DNA of 64,000 bases, taken from contig WKFK01000002.1 of NCBI GenBank assembly GCA_014872815.1, forward strand, positions 62,001-126,000. Reading direction: 5' to 3'. Under the pieces are notes generated by a model that saw only the letters and a list, made by a program, of their open reading frames with translations, searched no databases and was not told the origin of the DNA. The position numbers and the translations under genes were made by a program. Source of the stretch: Paracoccaceae bacterium (GTDB taxonomy: Bacteria; Pseudomonadota; Alphaproteobacteria; Rhodobacterales; Rhodobacteraceae). Positions 8,957 through 19,744 of the stretch are shown here, one piece after another (the stretch's first letter is position 1; every line of letters starts with the position of its first letter).

Positions 8957-9729
8957 GCGCCCTGCTCCTTGTTGTAATCATGGATCACGGTCAAGCCGTG
9001 CATCGTCAAATCGTCTTCGATGGTGTCAAACAGGTGATCGCCCTGCTCAAACAGCGGCGCGAGGCCACCTGTACCCACCACTTTCATTGGGGCGCCGTAC
9101 TCGGCCTTGATGCGGGCGATGATGCCCTCAATCAGGCCGGTGTATCCCCAGAACACCCCAGACTGAATACAGCCGACAGTGTTGGTTCCGATCACTTTTT
9201 CCGGCTGGCTGATGTCCACATGTGGCAAAGCTGCCGCGCCGGAGTGCAACGCCTCGAGGCTCAAGTTAACGCCCGGCGCGATCACGCCGCCGACATAGGC
9301 GCCGTCTTCGGCAACAACGTCAAAGTTTGTCGCCGTGCCAAAGTCGACCACCACCACATTACCGCCATGCCGGTCAAACGCCGCCACAGCATTGGCCAGG
9401 CGGTCCGGGCCAGGCTGAGTTCCTTGATCCACACGCGGTTGATGCGGCAATTTGCATTCCGGCTTGCCCACCACGAGAGGCCGACAGTTGAAGAAGCGGT
9501 CTGCGAACACACGCAGGTTCCACACAACTCGCGGTACGGTGGAGGAGATGATCACATCGGTGATCTCGGCCTTGATGCCATAATGGTTGATCAGCGTCGA
9601 ATACCACGTGAAGTAGGCATCAGCTGTGCGGGCATGGTGGGTCGACGTGCGCAGGGTGCAGAGGAATTGCTCCCCATCCCAAATTGAGAACACGGTGTTG
9701 GTGTTGCCGCAGTCAATGGCCAGAAGCAT
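8953..9729 (-). CDS. coaX: Type III pantothenate kinase
   Basis: A 258-residue cytoplasmic kinase that phosphorylates pantothenate, the first step of CoA synthesis. The ASKHA-fold phosphate loop is MLLAIDCGNTNTVFSI at the N-terminus, followed by VDFGTATNFDVV and GGVIAPGVNLSLEAL, which are typical of CoaX. It lies between birA and rnj with short spacing, an order widespread in Rhodobacterales. Confidence 0.95.
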   Translation of the reverse strand: MLLAIDCGNTNTVFSIWDGEQFLCTLRTSTHHARTADAYFTWYSTLINHYGIKAEITDVIISSTVPRVVWNLRVFADRFFNCRPLVVGKPECKLPHQPRVDQGTQPGPDRLANAVAAFDRHGGNVVVVDFGTATNFDVVAEDGAYVGGVIAPGVNLSLEALHSGAAALPHVDISQPEKVIGTNTVGCIQSGVFWGYTGLIEGIIARIKAEYGAPMKVVGTGGLAPLFEQGDHLFDTIEDDLTMHGLTVIHDYNKEQGA

Positions 9730-9754
9730 AGGTCTTGGTCCCTCTTTGCGCGGG

Positions 9755-10507
9755 TCAGAAAAAGATGTCGGCTGCGGGGATAGCCACGCGGCCCTTCGCG
9801 GTCTTCAACACCAGATTGCCTGCGCTGTCTACCGTTTCGAAGGTTCCGGTCGTTTCGTCACGGGTGGTTCGGGCGGTGATGACCTCCCCAATCCGTGCAG
9901 CACGAGTCAGCCACGCCGTGCGGATCGGCTCAAAGCCATAGGTGCTGAACTGGGCTTCCCAATGAGCGTAGGCCGGTGCCAGCGCATCGAGAAAGTCTTC
10001 CGGCGTAACGGCTGCGCCGGTTTCGTTGAGCAAGGACACAGGACGCGTGGCTTGTGCTTCAACTGCGCCGGTGTCGGGTGCGTGGGCGAGGTTGACGCCA
10101 ATCCCAATCGCAATATGGCTGACCGCCCCACCGGCCATGCCTGCGCTTTCTAGAAGAATGCCAGCGACTTTGCCACCATTAAGCAGCACGTCGTTGGGCC
10201 ATTTGAGCGCAAGCCCATCAGAGCGGCCAGTGACACCAACAAATGCATCATACAGTGCCAAAGACGCCACGAAGGAGCGTAGCGCAACCTGATCGGGGGC
10301 TTCTGCCGGGCGCATTACCAGAGTGCCCGCAAAATTGCCCACGGGATCGACCCATGCCCTGCCGCGGCGGCCTCGACCTTGAGTTTGTCGCAGGCCAAGA
10401 ATCCATTCGGGGCCAGCCAGTTCTGGCGCGATGCGGGCGGCTTCGGCATTGGTGCTGTCGACTTCAGCCAGCACGCGACGTCCGTATCCTTCAGGCCAGT
10501 TGCTCAT
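9755..10507 (-). CDS. birA: Biotin--[acetyl-CoA-carboxylase] ligase
   Basis: A 250-residue biotin protein ligase that attaches biotin to carrier domains, for example the methylcrotonyl-CoA carboxylase alpha subunit encoded here at 31453-33402. Motifs: EVDSTNAEAARIA, the biotinyl-AMP loop QTQGRGRRGRAW, and LKWPNDVLLNGGKVAGIL. The N-terminal DNA-binding domain of E. coli BirA is absent, so it is a monofunctional ligase. The ATG giving MSNWPEGYG was chosen over a TTG two codons upstream. It lies just after the nuoN hairpin and before coaX. Confidence 0.93.
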   Translation of the reverse strand: MSNWPEGYGRRVLAEVDSTNAEAARIAPELAGPEWILGLRQTQGRGRRGRAWVDPVGNFAGTLVMRPAEAPDQVALRSFVASLALYDAFVGVTGRSDGLALKWPNDVLLNGGKVAGILLESAGMAGGAVSHIAIGIGVNLAHAPDTGAVEAQATRPVSLLNETGAAVTPEDFLDALAPAYAHWEAQFSTYGFEPIRTAWLTRAARIGEVITARTTRDETTGTFETVDSAGNLVLKTAKGRVAIPAADIFF

Positions 10508-10544
10508 CGTCAATCCGTCTCTCAGCGGTTGGTCTAAAACAGCA

Positions 10545-10565
10545 ACGCGCCCCAGTGGGGCGCGT
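10545..10565 (-). terminator. Hairpin between nuoN and birA
   Basis: A perfect 9-bp GC-rich stem (ACGCGCCCC paired with GGGGCGCGT) with a 3-nt loop, 25 bp beyond the nuoN stop. On the minus strand it is followed by TGCTGTTTTAG, a short T-stretch. It is probably a partial terminator or mRNA-processing site that lowers birA-coaX-rnj expression relative to nuo. Confidence 0.55.
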
Positions 10566-10590
10566 CACATGTGGTGTCCTTACTTGGGGA

Positions 10591-12033
10591 TCAATGCGGC
10601 ATCAATGCTGCGGCAGCGGCTTGGGCGGCAGAGTCCACACCAAAGAAGTTGACGATGCCAAGCAACATGATCGCGGCGCTCGCCATCAGCATCACTTGCT
10701 GTACCGGCGACCGAGGCGTGTCGAGTTTGTCGCCTTCTTCACCGAAGTACATGAAGTAAACGATACGGAGGTAGTAGAAGGCACCGATTACCGACGCGAC
10801 CACACCTGCGATGGCAAGCCAAGCAAGTCCCGCATCTACGGCAGCGAGCAGGACACTCAACTTACCAAAGAAGCCCAGGAATGGTGGCACGCCTGCTAGT
10901 GAGAACAGCAGAACCAGGAGCGCCAAAGCACGCCCAGAGGACTGCTTGCTGTACTGGTTCAGTGACGCGATATCGGTGACAGGCTGACCGTCTTTTTCCA
11001 TCGACAGGATGAAGGCAAAGGTACCCACGTTCATGGTCACGTAAATCGCCATGTAGATCAGCATGGCCTCGACACCCAGCGCAGTGCCTGCGGCAAGGCC
11101 CATAAGAGCGTAGCCCATATGCGCGATGGAGGAATAGGCCATCAGACGCTTGATGTTGGTCTGACCAATGGCGGCCACAGCGCCGAGGAACATGGACAGC
11201 ACGGACAGAAGCGCGATGATTTGTTGCCAGTCGCCAATCACACCACCAAAGGCGTCAAACAGCACGCGGGCAAACAGGCCCATAGCGGCCAACTTTGGCG
11301 CGGTTGCAAAGAACGCGGTGATAGGGGTCGGAGCACCCTCGTAAACATCCGGCGTCCACATGTGGAACGGAACGGCAGAGACTTTGAATGCCAGACCGGA
11401 GATCACAAAGGTCAGACCAAATAGAAGACCCAGTGGCGTGTGCCCGTGGCCAACCGCTTCGATGATGCCGGCAAATGTTGTGGTGCCCGCAAAGCCGTAG
11501 ACCAGCGAGGAACCGTAGAGCAGCAAACCGGAAGACAGCGCACCAAGCAGGAAATACTTCATCCCAGCTTCGGTGGATTTCACGCCATCACGGCGCAGGG
11601 TGGCAACGACGTAGAGCGACAGGGACTGCAGCTCAAGGCCCATGTAAAGCGCCATCAGGTCGCCAGCAGATACCATCACCATCATGCCAACCATCGCCAG
11701 AGCGACAAGGATTGGATACTCAAAGCGCAGCATGTTGCGGCGTTTCATATAGTCCGCGCCCATCACCAGCACCGCGGCACCGGCCAGCAGCATCGCGACT
11801 TTGGCGAAACGAGAGAAAGCGTCGTCGTGGAACATGCCGTTGAAGGCGATGTTATCACCGTCGCCTGACATGCCAATCCACACGGCGAGGATGGCAAACA
11901 CACCGGCGGTCAGCCAAGTCAGCATCGACGCCATTTTGTCCTTGCCAGTGTAAACCACCGTCACCAACGCCAGCATGGCGAAGAGCGCCAGCAGGATTTC
12001 CGGCAAGATGATATTCAGGTCAGCCTGGATCAT
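10591..12033 (-). CDS. nuoN: NADH-quinone oxidoreductase subunit N
   Basis: A 480-residue, roughly 14-helix antiporter-like membrane subunit of complex I that takes part in proton pumping. Typical features are [38 protein letters not shown] and [19 protein letters not shown], with conserved Lys and Glu residues in the helices. It is the last nuo gene, 14 bp after nuoM. Confidence 0.96.
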   Translation of the reverse strand: MIQADLNIILPEILLALFAMLALVTVVYTGKDKMASMLTWLTAGVFAILAVWIGMSGDGDNIAFNGMFHDDAFSRFAKVAMLLAGAAVLVMGADYMKRRNMLRFEYPILVALAMVGMMVMVSAGDLMALYMGLELQSLSLYVVATLRRDGVKSTEAGMKYFLLGALSSGLLLYGSSLVYGFAGTTTFAGIIEAVGHGHTPLGLLFGLTFVISGLAFKVSAVPFHMWTPDVYEGAPTPITAFFATAPKLAAMGLFARVLFDAFGGVIGDWQQIIALLSVLSMFLGAVAAIGQTNIKRLMAYSSIAHMGYALMGLAAGTALGVEAMLIYMAIYVTMNVGTFAFILSMEKDGQPVTDIASLNQYSKQSSGRALALLVLLFSLAGVPPFLGFFGKLSVLLAAVDAGLAWLAIAGVVASVIGAFYYLRIVYFMYFGEEGDKLDTPRSPVQQVMLMASAAIMLLGIVNFFGVDSAAQAAAAALMPH

Positions 12034-12047
12034 ATCTCAAGCGCTCC

Positions 12048-13592
12048 TTAGTGCGATGCTGTCTGGCTGGCGGACGCGCCATGAGCCAGTGCGGTGTCAT
12101 AGTTGGAAATCAGGTTCTCGACCGAGGGACCGATGATGTCGGTGACCAGGGATGGGTAGACACCCAAGATCAGCGTCATGGCGACCAGCGGTGCAAAGAT
12201 CATCTTTTCGCGGCTGGTCATGTCGGAGATGGTCTTCAGGCTTTCCTTGATCAAATCCCCCATCACCACGCGGCGATAGAGCCACAGCGCATAGGCCGCG
12301 GACAGGATCACGCCGGAGGTGGCGATCAGTGCGACCCAAGTGTTGGCCTGGAACACGCCCATGAGGGTCAAGAATTCGCCGACAAAGCCAGAAGTGCCCG
12401 GAAGGCCAACGTTGGCCATGGTGAAGAACATGAAGATCAGCGCATAAGCGGGCATGCGGTTCACAAGACCACCGTAGGCGTCGATCTCACGGGTGTGCAT
12501 CCGGTCATAGATCACGCCCACACACAGGAAGAGCGCGCCGGAGATGAAACCGTGGCTGATCATCTGGAAAATCGCACCGTCGATGCCCTGTTGGTTCGCT
12601 GCAAAGATGCCCATGGTCACATAGCCCATGTGGGCCACCGAGGAATAGGCGATCAGCTTTTTCATGTCTTCCTGCACAAGGGCGACCAGCGAGGTATAGA
12701 CAATCGCGATGGCCGACATCCAAAGAACCAGCGGGGTCAGAACCTCTGCACCGATTGGGAACATTGGCAGGCTGAAGCGCAGGAAGCCGTAGCCGCCCAT
12801 CTTCAAGAGGATCGCTGCCAGAACCACGGAGCCAGCTGTGGGCGCCTGAACGTGCGCGTCCGGCAACCAGGTGTGTACTGGCCACATTGGCATTTTCACC
12901 GCGAAGGACGCAAAGAACGCCAGGAACATCAGAGTCTGCATACCGCCAATGACGGTGATGCCCATAATGTTCATGGTGCCAGAGGCAAAGCTGTGGCTCA
13001 TCAATGTTGGAATATCGGTCGTCCCCGCATCCACATACATTGCAATCATCGCCACCAGCATCAGCACCGAGCCAAGGAAGGTGTAGAGGAAGAACTTGAA
13101 GGAGGCGTAGATGCGGTTCGCACCGCCCCAAATGCCGATGATCAGGAACATCGGGATCAGGCCTGCCTCAAAGAACAGGTAGAAGAGCACCAGATCCAGC
13201 GCCATGAACACGCCGAGCATCAGCGTTTCCAAGAGCAGGAAAGCAACCATATATTCCTTCACCCGCACTTTCACGTCCCAAGACGCCCAGATCACAAGCG
13301 GCATGATGAAGGTGGTGAGCATCACAAACAGGATCGAAATACCATCGACACCCATTTTGTACTTCAGGCCCATCAGCCAATCGCGTTCTTCCACAAACTG
13401 GAAGCCCGTGTCGCTTGGATCAAACCCAGCGAGCACGAAGAGTGAGGTCAAGAAGGTGATGCTGGTCGCAGTGAGCGCCACGCGTTTGGCATTACGCTGA
13501 GCCATTTCGTCCTCGCCCCGCAGAAAGACCACCAGGATCAGCGCTGCGAAGGTCGGGATAAACGTGACCAGAGAGAGCAACATATCGTTCAT
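12048..13592 (-). CDS. nuoM: NADH-quinone oxidoreductase subunit M
   Basis: A 514-residue antiporter-like proton-pumping membrane subunit of complex I. Recognised from [37 protein letters not shown] and [20 protein letters not shown]. The start was chosen at the ATG giving [11 protein letters not shown], which overlaps the nuoL stop by one base; an upstream in-frame extension lies wholly inside nuoL and was rejected. Confidence 0.95.
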   Translation of the reverse strand: MNDMLLSLVTFIPTFAALILVVFLRGEDEMAQRNAKRVALTATSITFLTSLFVLAGFDPSDTGFQFVEERDWLMGLKYKMGVDGISILFVMLTTFIMPLVIWASWDVKVRVKEYMVAFLLLETLMLGVFMALDLVLFYLFFEAGLIPMFLIIGIWGGANRIYASFKFFLYTFLGSVLMLVAMIAMYVDAGTTDIPTLMSHSFASGTMNIMGITVIGGMQTLMFLAFFASFAVKMPMWPVHTWLPDAHVQAPTAGSVVLAAILLKMGGYGFLRFSLPMFPIGAEVLTPLVLWMSAIAIVYTSLVALVQEDMKKLIAYSSVAHMGYVTMGIFAANQQGIDGAIFQMISHGFISGALFLCVGVIYDRMHTREIDAYGGLVNRMPAYALIFMFFTMANVGLPGTSGFVGEFLTLMGVFQANTWVALIATSGVILSAAYALWLYRRVVMGDLIKESLKTISDMTSREKMIFAPLVAMTLILGVYPSLVTDIIGPSVENLISNYDTALAHGASASQTASH

Positions 13593-15724
13593 TAGTGCGC
13601 TCCTCCGGTGAGCGTCATCAGGGTGATGAGGGCAACGATGCCTATCACCATGGCAAGGGCGTAGGTAAAGACGTAACCGGTCTGTGCGCGGCCTGCGAGG
13701 CGGGTGACCCAAGGCACGAAGCCAATGGCCACTCCGTTGATGGATCCATCGATCACATCGCCATCACCGCGTTTCCACAGGAAGCGTCCGATGGCTTTGG
13801 CTGGGCGCACAAACAGGAAGTCGTAGAGTTCATCAAAGTACCACTTGTTCAGCAGGAACAGGTAGAGCGGACGCTGTGCCTCAGCGAGCTTCTTCGGCAT
13901 TGCAGGGTTCCAGATGTAGAACCAGAGCGCGAAAACCAGACCAATGACCATGGCGATGAACGGGCTAACCTTGACCCATTTCGGCGCGTGGTGCGCATCG
14001 TCCATCACATGGTTATCCGGGTGGGTGAAGATCGCTCCTTTGGGCGCCTCACCGTGATGCGCGGCTTCTACCGCTGCATGGCTTTCATCACCGTGGGACG
14101 CGGCATGATCATCGCCATGTGCGTCGTCTTTGGCGTGCTCGTCACCGTGGCTTTCCTCTTCGTCGTGGCCTTCGCTGCTTTCCGCATGATGCGATGGCAC
14201 GCCGTAGAATTTGTTCACAGTGTCGTGGTCGCCAAAGAACGAACCAAACCAGATCATCCCGGCAAAGATGGCACCCAAGGACAGAACGCCCAGCGGGATC
14301 AGCATAACCATAGGGCTTTCATGCGCGTGATCATGGGTGTGTTTGTTGCCGCGGGGCTCTCCGTAGAAGGTCAGGAAGATAAGGCGCCAGCTATAGAAGC
14401 TGGTGAGCATGGCTGCAACAACCAGCATCCAGAAGCCATAGCCACCTGCGGTACCGGCCCAGGCGCTTTCGATGATCGCGTCTTTGGACAGGAAGCCTGC
14501 AAAACCGATGTGTGTAAGCGGAATGCCGACACCGGTTATGGCCAGCGTGCCGATCATCATCGCCCAGTAGGTGTATGGGATTTTCTTCCGCAGGCCGCCG
14601 TAGTTGCGCATGTCCTGCTCGTGGTGCATCGCGTGGATCACAGAGCCCGCGCCCAAGAAGAGCATCGCTTTGAAGAAGGCATGGGTGAAGAGGTGGAACA
14701 TGGCCGCCGAGTAGACGCCCACACCTGCTGCCACAAACATGTAGCCCAGCTGGGACATGGTTGAGTAGGCGATCACGCGTTTGATGTCGTTTTGTACGAG
14801 GCCGATGGTCGCCGCGACAAAGGCGGTTGAGGCGCCAAGGAAAACGATGAACGCTTTGGTGTCGTTGGCGTATTCGATCAGCGGCGACATGCGGGATACA
14901 AGGAACACTCCTGCGGTCACCATGGTGGCGGCGTGGATCAGCGCGGACACAGGGGTCGGGCCTTCCATTGCGTCTGGCAACCAAGTGTGCAGGAAGAGCT
15001 GCGCCGATTTACCCATCGCGCCGATAAACAGCAGGAAGGCCAGCAAGTTGGCGGCGTTCCAGTCACGCCACAGGAAGTGCAGCTCCATCTCAGCCAGTGC
15101 TGGCGCGGCGGCAAAGATGTCATCAAACTTGATGCTGTCAGTCAGCATATAGATGCCAAAGATGCCCAACAGGAAGCCAAAGTCACCGACGCGGTTCACG
15201 ACAAACGCTTTGATTGCAGCTGCGTTGGCCGATGGCTTTTTGTAGTAGAACCCGATCAGAAGGTAGGATGCGACGCCCACACCTTCCCAGCCGAAGAACA
15301 TTTGCAGCAGGTTGTCGGCGGTCACCAGCATCAGCATGGTGAAGGTAAAGAAAGACAGGTACGCGAAAAAACGCGCCTTATAGTGCTCGCCTTCGCCCCA
15401 GTTCTCGTCATGGGCCATGTAGCCCATGGAGTAGAGGTGCACGAGGGCGGAGACCGAGGTAACAACAATCAGCATGATCGCGGTCAAGCGATCCACGCGG
15501 ATCGACCAGGCGGTGTCGAGGTGGCCGGATTGAATGAAGTCCAGAACATGGATCTGTTTGACTTGCTCGGCGTCAAGGCCAAGGAAGACAATCCAGCTCA
15601 GGAAGCAGGCCCAGAACAGGATCGCGGTGGTGACGTATTGCGCCGCTTTTTCGCCAATCACGCGCCATCCGAAGCCAGCGATCAGGGCACCAACAAGTGG
15701 CCCGAAGAGAATGAACGTTTCCAT
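13592..15724 (-). CDS. nuoL: NADH-quinone oxidoreductase subunit L with His-rich insert
   Basis: A 710-residue antiporter-like subunit carrying the long lateral helix of complex I. Motifs: [39 protein letters not shown] and [20 protein letters not shown]. Residues about 511-563 form an Asp/Glu/His-rich hydrophilic segment with 11 histidines in about 53 residues. It sits between membrane helices just before the C-terminal part and is absent from E. coli NuoL. It could be a metal-binding or flexible loop (inference). The C-terminal transverse-helix region is intact. Confidence 0.95.
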   Translation of the reverse strand: METFILFGPLVGALIAGFGWRVIGEKAAQYVTTAILFWACFLSWIVFLGLDAEQVKQIHVLDFIQSGHLDTAWSIRVDRLTAIMLIVVTSVSALVHLYSMGYMAHDENWGEGEHYKARFFAYLSFFTFTMLMLVTADNLLQMFFGWEGVGVASYLLIGFYYKKPSANAAAIKAFVVNRVGDFGFLLGIFGIYMLTDSIKFDDIFAAAPALAEMELHFLWRDWNAANLLAFLLFIGAMGKSAQLFLHTWLPDAMEGPTPVSALIHAATMVTAGVFLVSRMSPLIEYANDTKAFIVFLGASTAFVAATIGLVQNDIKRVIAYSTMSQLGYMFVAAGVGVYSAAMFHLFTHAFFKAMLFLGAGSVIHAMHHEQDMRNYGGLRKKIPYTYWAMMIGTLAITGVGIPLTHIGFAGFLSKDAIIESAWAGTAGGYGFWMLVVAAMLTSFYSWRLIFLTFYGEPRGNKHTHDHAHESPMVMLIPLGVLSLGAIFAGMIWFGSFFGDHDTVNKFYGVPSHHAESSEGHDEEESHGDEHAKDDAHGDDHAASHGDESHAAVEAAHHGEAPKGAIFTHPDNHVMDDAHHAPKWVKVSPFIAMVIGLVFALWFYIWNPAMPKKLAEAQRPLYLFLLNKWYFDELYDFLFVRPAKAIGRFLWKRGDGDVIDGSINGVAIGFVPWVTRLAGRAQTGYVFTYALAMVIGIVALITLMTLTGGAH

Positions 15725-15730
15725 GATCGC

Positions 15731-16036
15731 TTAGCCTTTCATCACGTTGACGTCTTCGACCGCGATGGTGCCACGGTTCCGGAAGAAGGAGACCAGGATC
15801 GCCAGGCCGATGGCAGCTTCTGCGGCGGCCACAGTCATTACGAAGAGCGCAAAGACCTGGCCGGTGAGGTCACCGAGGTAAGACGAAAACGCCACCAGGT
15901 TGATGTTCACAGACAGCAGGATGAGTTCAATCGACATCAACAGAATGATGATGTTCTTCCGGTTCAGGAAGAGGCCGAAAATGCCGATGACGAAAAGCGT
16001 CGCCGCCACGCCTAGGTAGTGTTCAAGTCCGATCAT
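15731..16036 (-). CDS. nuoK: NADH-quinone oxidoreductase subunit K
   Basis: A 101-residue three-helix membrane subunit of complex I. The sequence [20 protein letters not shown], the [17 protein letters not shown] helix with its conserved Glu, and [18 protein letters not shown] are diagnostic. The start at this ATG gives the family length; an upstream in-frame extension reads into the preceding gene. It overlaps the preceding small secreted-protein gene by 4 bp. Confidence 0.96.
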   Translation of the reverse strand: MIGLEHYLGVAATLFVIGIFGLFLNRKNIIILLMSIELILLSVNINLVAFSSYLGDLTGQVFALFVMTVAAAEAAIGLAILVSFFRNRGTIAVEDVNVMKG

Positions 16037-16593
16037 TTTTTCGCCCCTCGCGAATTCGGATAGTAGAGTTTGCATCCGCATCTGTAATCGATGCGTTTCA
16101 TGCTAGAGTTTTTGCGATAAAACGCCCGAAGGTCCGTTGAGGCATCCAGGCCACTATCTTGAGCTATTTTCCGAAGGCCATCGATTGTGCTCTCAGACGA
16201 CAAATCAATGGGGCCTCTTGGTTTCAGGATATTTTCAACATCGGTGTGCCATGCGCCAGCGATGACAGGCCCATCTAGCGTCGCTTTTCCATCAACTAGA
16301 ACGCCTTGCCCACTTGGACAATCAATCACGACCAAGGTTTCGTGACTGTTGCAAGCGTCACTGCCAATTGTCACATCCTGGCGTACCATCCCATTACCCA
16401 TATCCACAACTGGATCGCCGTCAGCGTGAGCGCTGGCTCCGCGGCCTGCATTTTTGAAGCTGCAGTCTTTTGCGACGGATTTGAAAGTGAACAATTTGCT
16501 TGAGGGAAAGGACGTGCAGGCCATCGTCTGCGTTGCTGCAGATACAGAAATCGCAGCCAATGCAGAAACTAGGAGGTACATTTTGCGCTTCAC
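16033..16593 (-). CDS. Secreted hypothetical protein inside nuo operon
   Basis: A 186-residue protein with an N-terminal signal peptide ([20 protein letters not shown], likely cleaved after the Ala at 25). The mature part has six cysteines (26, 44, 81, 92, 172, 174), suggesting periplasmic disulfides. No family recognised. It overlaps nuoJ upstream and nuoK downstream by 4 bp each, so it is translated as part of the complex I operon. Local base composition is more AT-rich than neighbouring nuo genes, consistent with later insertion. Its role is unknown; it could be an unrelated passenger. Confidence 0.8.
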   Translation of the reverse strand: MKRKMYLLVSALAAISVSAATQTMACTSFPSSKLFTFKSVAKDCSFKNAGRGASAHADGDPVVDMGNGMVRQDVTIGSDACNSHETLVVIDCPSGQGVLVDGKATLDGPVIAGAWHTDVENILKPRGPIDLSSESTIDGLRKIAQDSGLDASTDLRAFYRKNSSMKRIDYRCGCKLYYPNSRGAKK

Positions 16594-17198
16594 AGCCCCT
16601 GCCCCGGTTTTACGTCTTTCAATTCCATCGCCTGTGCCGGGTCACGCCACATCTGCTCCAGCACATTCTGGCGCTTGATATCTTTGCGGTGGCGCAGGGT
16701 CAGCACAATGGCGCCAATCATCGCAACCAGCAGGATCAGCCCCGCGAGTTGGAACAGCAGGAAGTACTGATCGTACAGGATCAGACCCAGCGCTGCGGTG
16801 TTGTGGGTGTCGGTTGGTGTGGGGGCTGCGCGCAGGCTTTGCGCCGTGTCAGAAAACTCCCAAGGGCCAAACACCATACCAAGTTGCATCAGGAGAATGG
16901 CACCGATCAGCAAGGACAGCGGCAGGTATTGCGCCATGCCAGCCTTAAGCTCGGCAAAGTCCACATCCAGCATCATCACCACAAAGAGGAAGAGCACGGC
17001 CACCGCGCCCACGTAGACGATGATCAAAAGCATTGCTACGAACTCGGCGCCCAGCAGCACAAAGAGCCCGGCAGAGCTCAGAAACGCCAGGATGAGCCAG
17101 AGCACGGAGTGCACCGGGTTGCGGCTGATCACGGTGAAGAACCCACCGGTGATCACGCAGATCGAAAACAGCCAAAACGCATATGCCGCGATGGTCAT
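16590..17198 (-). CDS. nuoJ: NADH-quinone oxidoreductase subunit J
   Basis: A 202-residue membrane subunit of complex I with five predicted helices. Recognised from [20 protein letters not shown], the [18 protein letters not shown] segment and [19 protein letters not shown], which forms the pi-bulge helix. A C-terminal tail is present ([15 protein letters not shown]). It overlaps the carboxymuconolactone-decarboxylase-family gene by 4 bp at its start. Confidence 0.95.
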   Translation of the reverse strand: MTIAAYAFWLFSICVITGGFFTVISRNPVHSVLWLILAFLSSAGLFVLLGAEFVAMLLIIVYVGAVAVLFLFVVMMLDVDFAELKAGMAQYLPLSLLIGAILLMQLGMVFGPWEFSDTAQSLRAAPTPTDTHNTAALGLILYDQYFLLFQLAGLILLVAMIGAIVLTLRHRKDIKRQNVLEQMWRDPAQAMELKDVKPGQGL

Positions 17199-17602
17199 GT
17201 GTCACTTCCCTCTTGTTCCGCCAGAACCTCTTGCACCAAGTCCATGGCACGGGTGGTGGCGGGAATACCGGCGAACATCGACATTTGGCCGATGGTCTCC
17301 ACAATTTCCTGTTTTGTGGCCCCGACTTCCACCAAATGGCGGACGGTGAGCCGAATTTGTGCATCTGCCTGCGCGCCCAGCATTGTGAGAGCGCCAAGTG
17401 TCAGCAGCAGGCGGGTTTTGGCATCCAAGCCGCCTTTGTTCATCGTGTTTCCAAAGAACATCTCCATGACGTCTTTGGGCATGGTGGGCCAGAGCGCTTC
17501 AAACCCTTTGGGCGTGAAGCTTTCCAGCGCAGGATTGAAGGCTTTTGCCATCTCCTGATACTGGGCGAACATCGCCTCATATGGGTTTTTGCTGTCGCTC
17601 AT
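17195..17602 (-). CDS. Carboxymuconolactone decarboxylase-family protein without CxxC
   Basis: A 135-residue all-helical protein of the CMD/AhpD-like fold ([54 protein letters not shown]). The CxxC pair that gives AhpD-type peroxidase activity is missing, but the His in RHLVE is kept. True gamma-carboxymuconolactone decarboxylase activity is not implied, since no protocatechuate genes are nearby. The gene sits between nuoI and nuoJ with 4-bp overlap to nuoJ. Its function is unknown. Confidence 0.85.
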   Translation of the reverse strand: MSDSKNPYEAMFAQYQEMAKAFNPALESFTPKGFEALWPTMPKDVMEMFFGNTMNKGGLDAKTRLLLTLGALTMLGAQADAQIRLTVRHLVEVGATKQEIVETIGQMSMFAGIPATTRAMDLVQEVLAEQEGSDT

Positions 17603-17619
17603 GGTCCTTGGTTCCTTGA

Positions 17620-18114
17620 TCAGCGATACGGCGCGTCGATTTCGAGGTTGCGCGCGATTTCGGCTTCCCAGCGGGCACCGTTTTCAAGCAGCTTCTCTTT
17701 GTCGTAGAACAGCTCTTCGCGGGTCTCGGTGGCAAATTCGAAGTTTGGACCTTCGACAATCGCGTCCACCGGGCAGGCTTCCTGGCAGAAGCCGCAGTAG
17801 ATGCATTTGGTCATGTCGATGTCATAGCGCGTGGTTCGACGGGAGCCATCTTCGCGAGGTTCGGCGTCAATGGTTATCGCCTGAGCCGGACAAATCGCTT
17901 CGCACAGCTTACAGGCAATACAGCGCTCTTCGCCGTTTGGATAGCGGCGCAGGGCGTGTTCGCCACGGAAACGTGGGGACAGCGGGCCTTTTTCGTGCGG
18001 GTAGTTCACGGTGGCTTTGGGTTTGAAGAAATACTTCATGCCCAGTTTGAAGCCGCCCAAGAAATCCTTCAGCAGGAAGTAGCCAGCTGCGCGTTTGTAA
18101 TCGATATGGGTCAT
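17620..18114 (-). CDS. nuoI: NADH-quinone oxidoreductase subunit I
   Basis: A 164-residue peripheral-arm subunit (the TYKY homologue) binding the two [4Fe-4S] clusters N6a and N6b. Two CxxCxxCxxxCP motifs are visible: [17 protein letters not shown] and [16 protein letters not shown]. The amphipathic N-terminal helices are present. It overlaps the preceding secreted-protein gene by 4 bp. Confidence 0.97.
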   Translation of the reverse strand: MTHIDYKRAAGYFLLKDFLGGFKLGMKYFFKPKATVNYPHEKGPLSPRFRGEHALRRYPNGEERCIACKLCEAICPAQAITIDAEPREDGSRRTTRYDIDMTKCIYCGFCQEACPVDAIVEGPNFEFATETREELFYDKEKLLENGARWEAEIARNLEIDAPYR

Positions 18115-18698
18115 TGGAGAGCCACCTTAAATGCTGCGCCGCAGTTCATCAGCGGGTTCATATTTGTTTCAAACAGTGAGAGCGCCGAGTTCGGCGGCGT
18201 AGATGGGGTCCGGATTTCGTCAGCGAATGCCGCCAAAGTTTTGGTGTAACCGCATAGCTCTTCATAGCGAAGAGTCCAAACTGCTTCTTGCGGCAAGTCC
18301 ATTTCATGGGATTTCATGCAATCGATCAATTCGATCACATTTGTCATCTCGCTCGCCAACTCCGGGTCAGCCTCAGTGTGTGCGTTTGTCACATCAATCG
18401 CTTCGATAAGGCTATCAATTACAAAGACTAAACTGGCCGTTGCTGCCAGAACATTCTCGTCTTTTACCTTGCCCTCGCCCTTAACGGTGAACCCAAAGTC
18501 TTGTTGCCAAAACGCCTGCGCGGCATCCTCTGCGGAGGCCTCACCATCTCCGGGTTGGCCGAGATTGGTTTCCACCGTTTTCAGTTGCACTGGACATAGG
18601 TCGACCAGCACATCCCTCGCACTCGCGAAAGACGGTTGTGCCGTCAGGCCCGCCAAAGCAACGGCAATGGAAAAGGCGAATGAAGATCGCATCGCCAT
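18111..18698 (-). CDS. Secreted hypothetical protein between nuoH and nuoI
   Basis: A 195-residue protein with a signal peptide ([20 protein letters not shown], cleavage near FASA) and no recognised domain. The start was taken at the ATG overlapping the nuoH TGA; an ATG two codons later is equally plausible. A longer frame reading back through nuoH was rejected. It overlaps nuoI by 4 bp. The composition differs from nuoH and nuoI. Its role is unknown. Confidence 0.75.
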   Translation of the reverse strand: MAMRSSFAFSIAVALAGLTAQPSFASARDVLVDLCPVQLKTVETNLGQPGDGEASAEDAAQAFWQQDFGFTVKGEGKVKDENVLAATASLVFVIDSLIEAIDVTNAHTEADPELASEMTNVIELIDCMKSHEMDLPQEAVWTLRYEELCGYTKTLAAFADEIRTPSTPPNSALSLFETNMNPLMNCGAAFKVALQ

Positions 18699-19738
18699 CA
18701 GCCTCCAATCGCCCAGCGGGCATAGGCACCGCCGAAGAGTTCGAATTTTGCCAAGAACGCCACCAGCACAACCCAGACGAGGGACATGGGCAGGAAGACT
18801 TTCCAACCAATGCGCATCAGCTGGTCGTAGCGGTAGCGCGGGGAGATGGCTTTCACCATCGAGAAGATGAAGAACACGAAGCAGATCTTCAGCAGCATCC
18901 ACAGGATGCCGTCGGGCAGGAAGCCCACTGGGGACAGCCAGCCGCCCAAGAACAGCAGCGAGACCAGCGCGCACATCAGAACGATGGCCACATATTCTCC
19001 GATCATGAACAGCAGGAACGGTGTGGAGGAGTATTCCACCTGATAGCCTGCCACCAATTCGGATTCCGCTTCTGGAAGGTCAAACGGTGGGCGGTTGGTT
19101 TCCGCCATGGCAGAGATCAGGAAGAGGAACATCATTGGGAAGTGCGGCAGCCAGTACCAGCTGAAGATGCCGTAGCTTCCGTCTTGCGCGGCAACAATAT
19201 CTCCAAAGTTCATCGAGCCGGTGGTGATGATCACGCCGATGATGATCAGGCCCAGAGACACTTCGTAAGAAATCATCTGTGCCGCAGAGCGCAGGGAGCC
19301 AAGGAACGGGTATTTGGAGTTGGACGCCCAACCGCCCATGATCACGCCATAAACTTCCAGCGAGCTCACTGCCATCACGTAAAGGATCGCAACGTTGATG
19401 TCAGAGACCACCCAACCGTCGTTGAATGGGATCACTGCCCAAGCAATCAGCGCCATGACCAAGCTGATCATCGGGGCGAGCAGGAAGACCACTTTGTCCG
19501 AGCCCGCCGGATAGACGATCTCTTTAACAGCGTATTTGATGAAGTCCGCAAAACTTTGCAGCAAGCCAAAGGCGCCCACAACGTTTGGACCGCGACGCAG
19601 CTGCACCGCCGCCCAGACCTTACGGTCGGCGTAAAGCAGGAATGCCAGTGCCACCAAGAGAGGCACGACAACCGCCAGCACCTGCCCCAATGTCAGGAGA
19701 GTGATGCCGAGGTATGTGGTGGTAAAGAATTCAGTCAT
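18698..19738 (-). CDS. nuoH: NADH-quinone oxidoreductase subunit H
   Basis: A 346-residue membrane subunit (the ND1 homologue) forming the quinone-access chamber with NuoB and NuoD. Recognised from [60 protein letters not shown] and [19 protein letters not shown]. About eight helices. Length is typical. Confidence 0.97.
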   Translation of the reverse strand: MTEFFTTTYLGITLLTLGQVLAVVVPLLVALAFLLYADRKVWAAVQLRRGPNVVGAFGLLQSFADFIKYAVKEIVYPAGSDKVVFLLAPMISLVMALIAWAVIPFNDGWVVSDINVAILYVMAVSSLEVYGVIMGGWASNSKYPFLGSLRSAAQMISYEVSLGLIIIGVIITTGSMNFGDIVAAQDGSYGIFSWYWLPHFPMMFLFLISAMAETNRPPFDLPEAESELVAGYQVEYSSTPFLLFMIGEYVAIVLMCALVSLLFLGGWLSPVGFLPDGILWMLLKICFVFFIFSMVKAISPRYRYDQLMRIGWKVFLPMSLVWVVLVAFLAKFELFGGAYARWAIGG

Positions 19739-19744
19739 GGGTCC

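Noticed and set aside
13593-13712. Upstream extension of nuoM by 40 codons
   Set aside because: The extension lies within nuoL in another frame and gives a NuoM longer than the family; the internal ATG fits the nuoL stop overlap.
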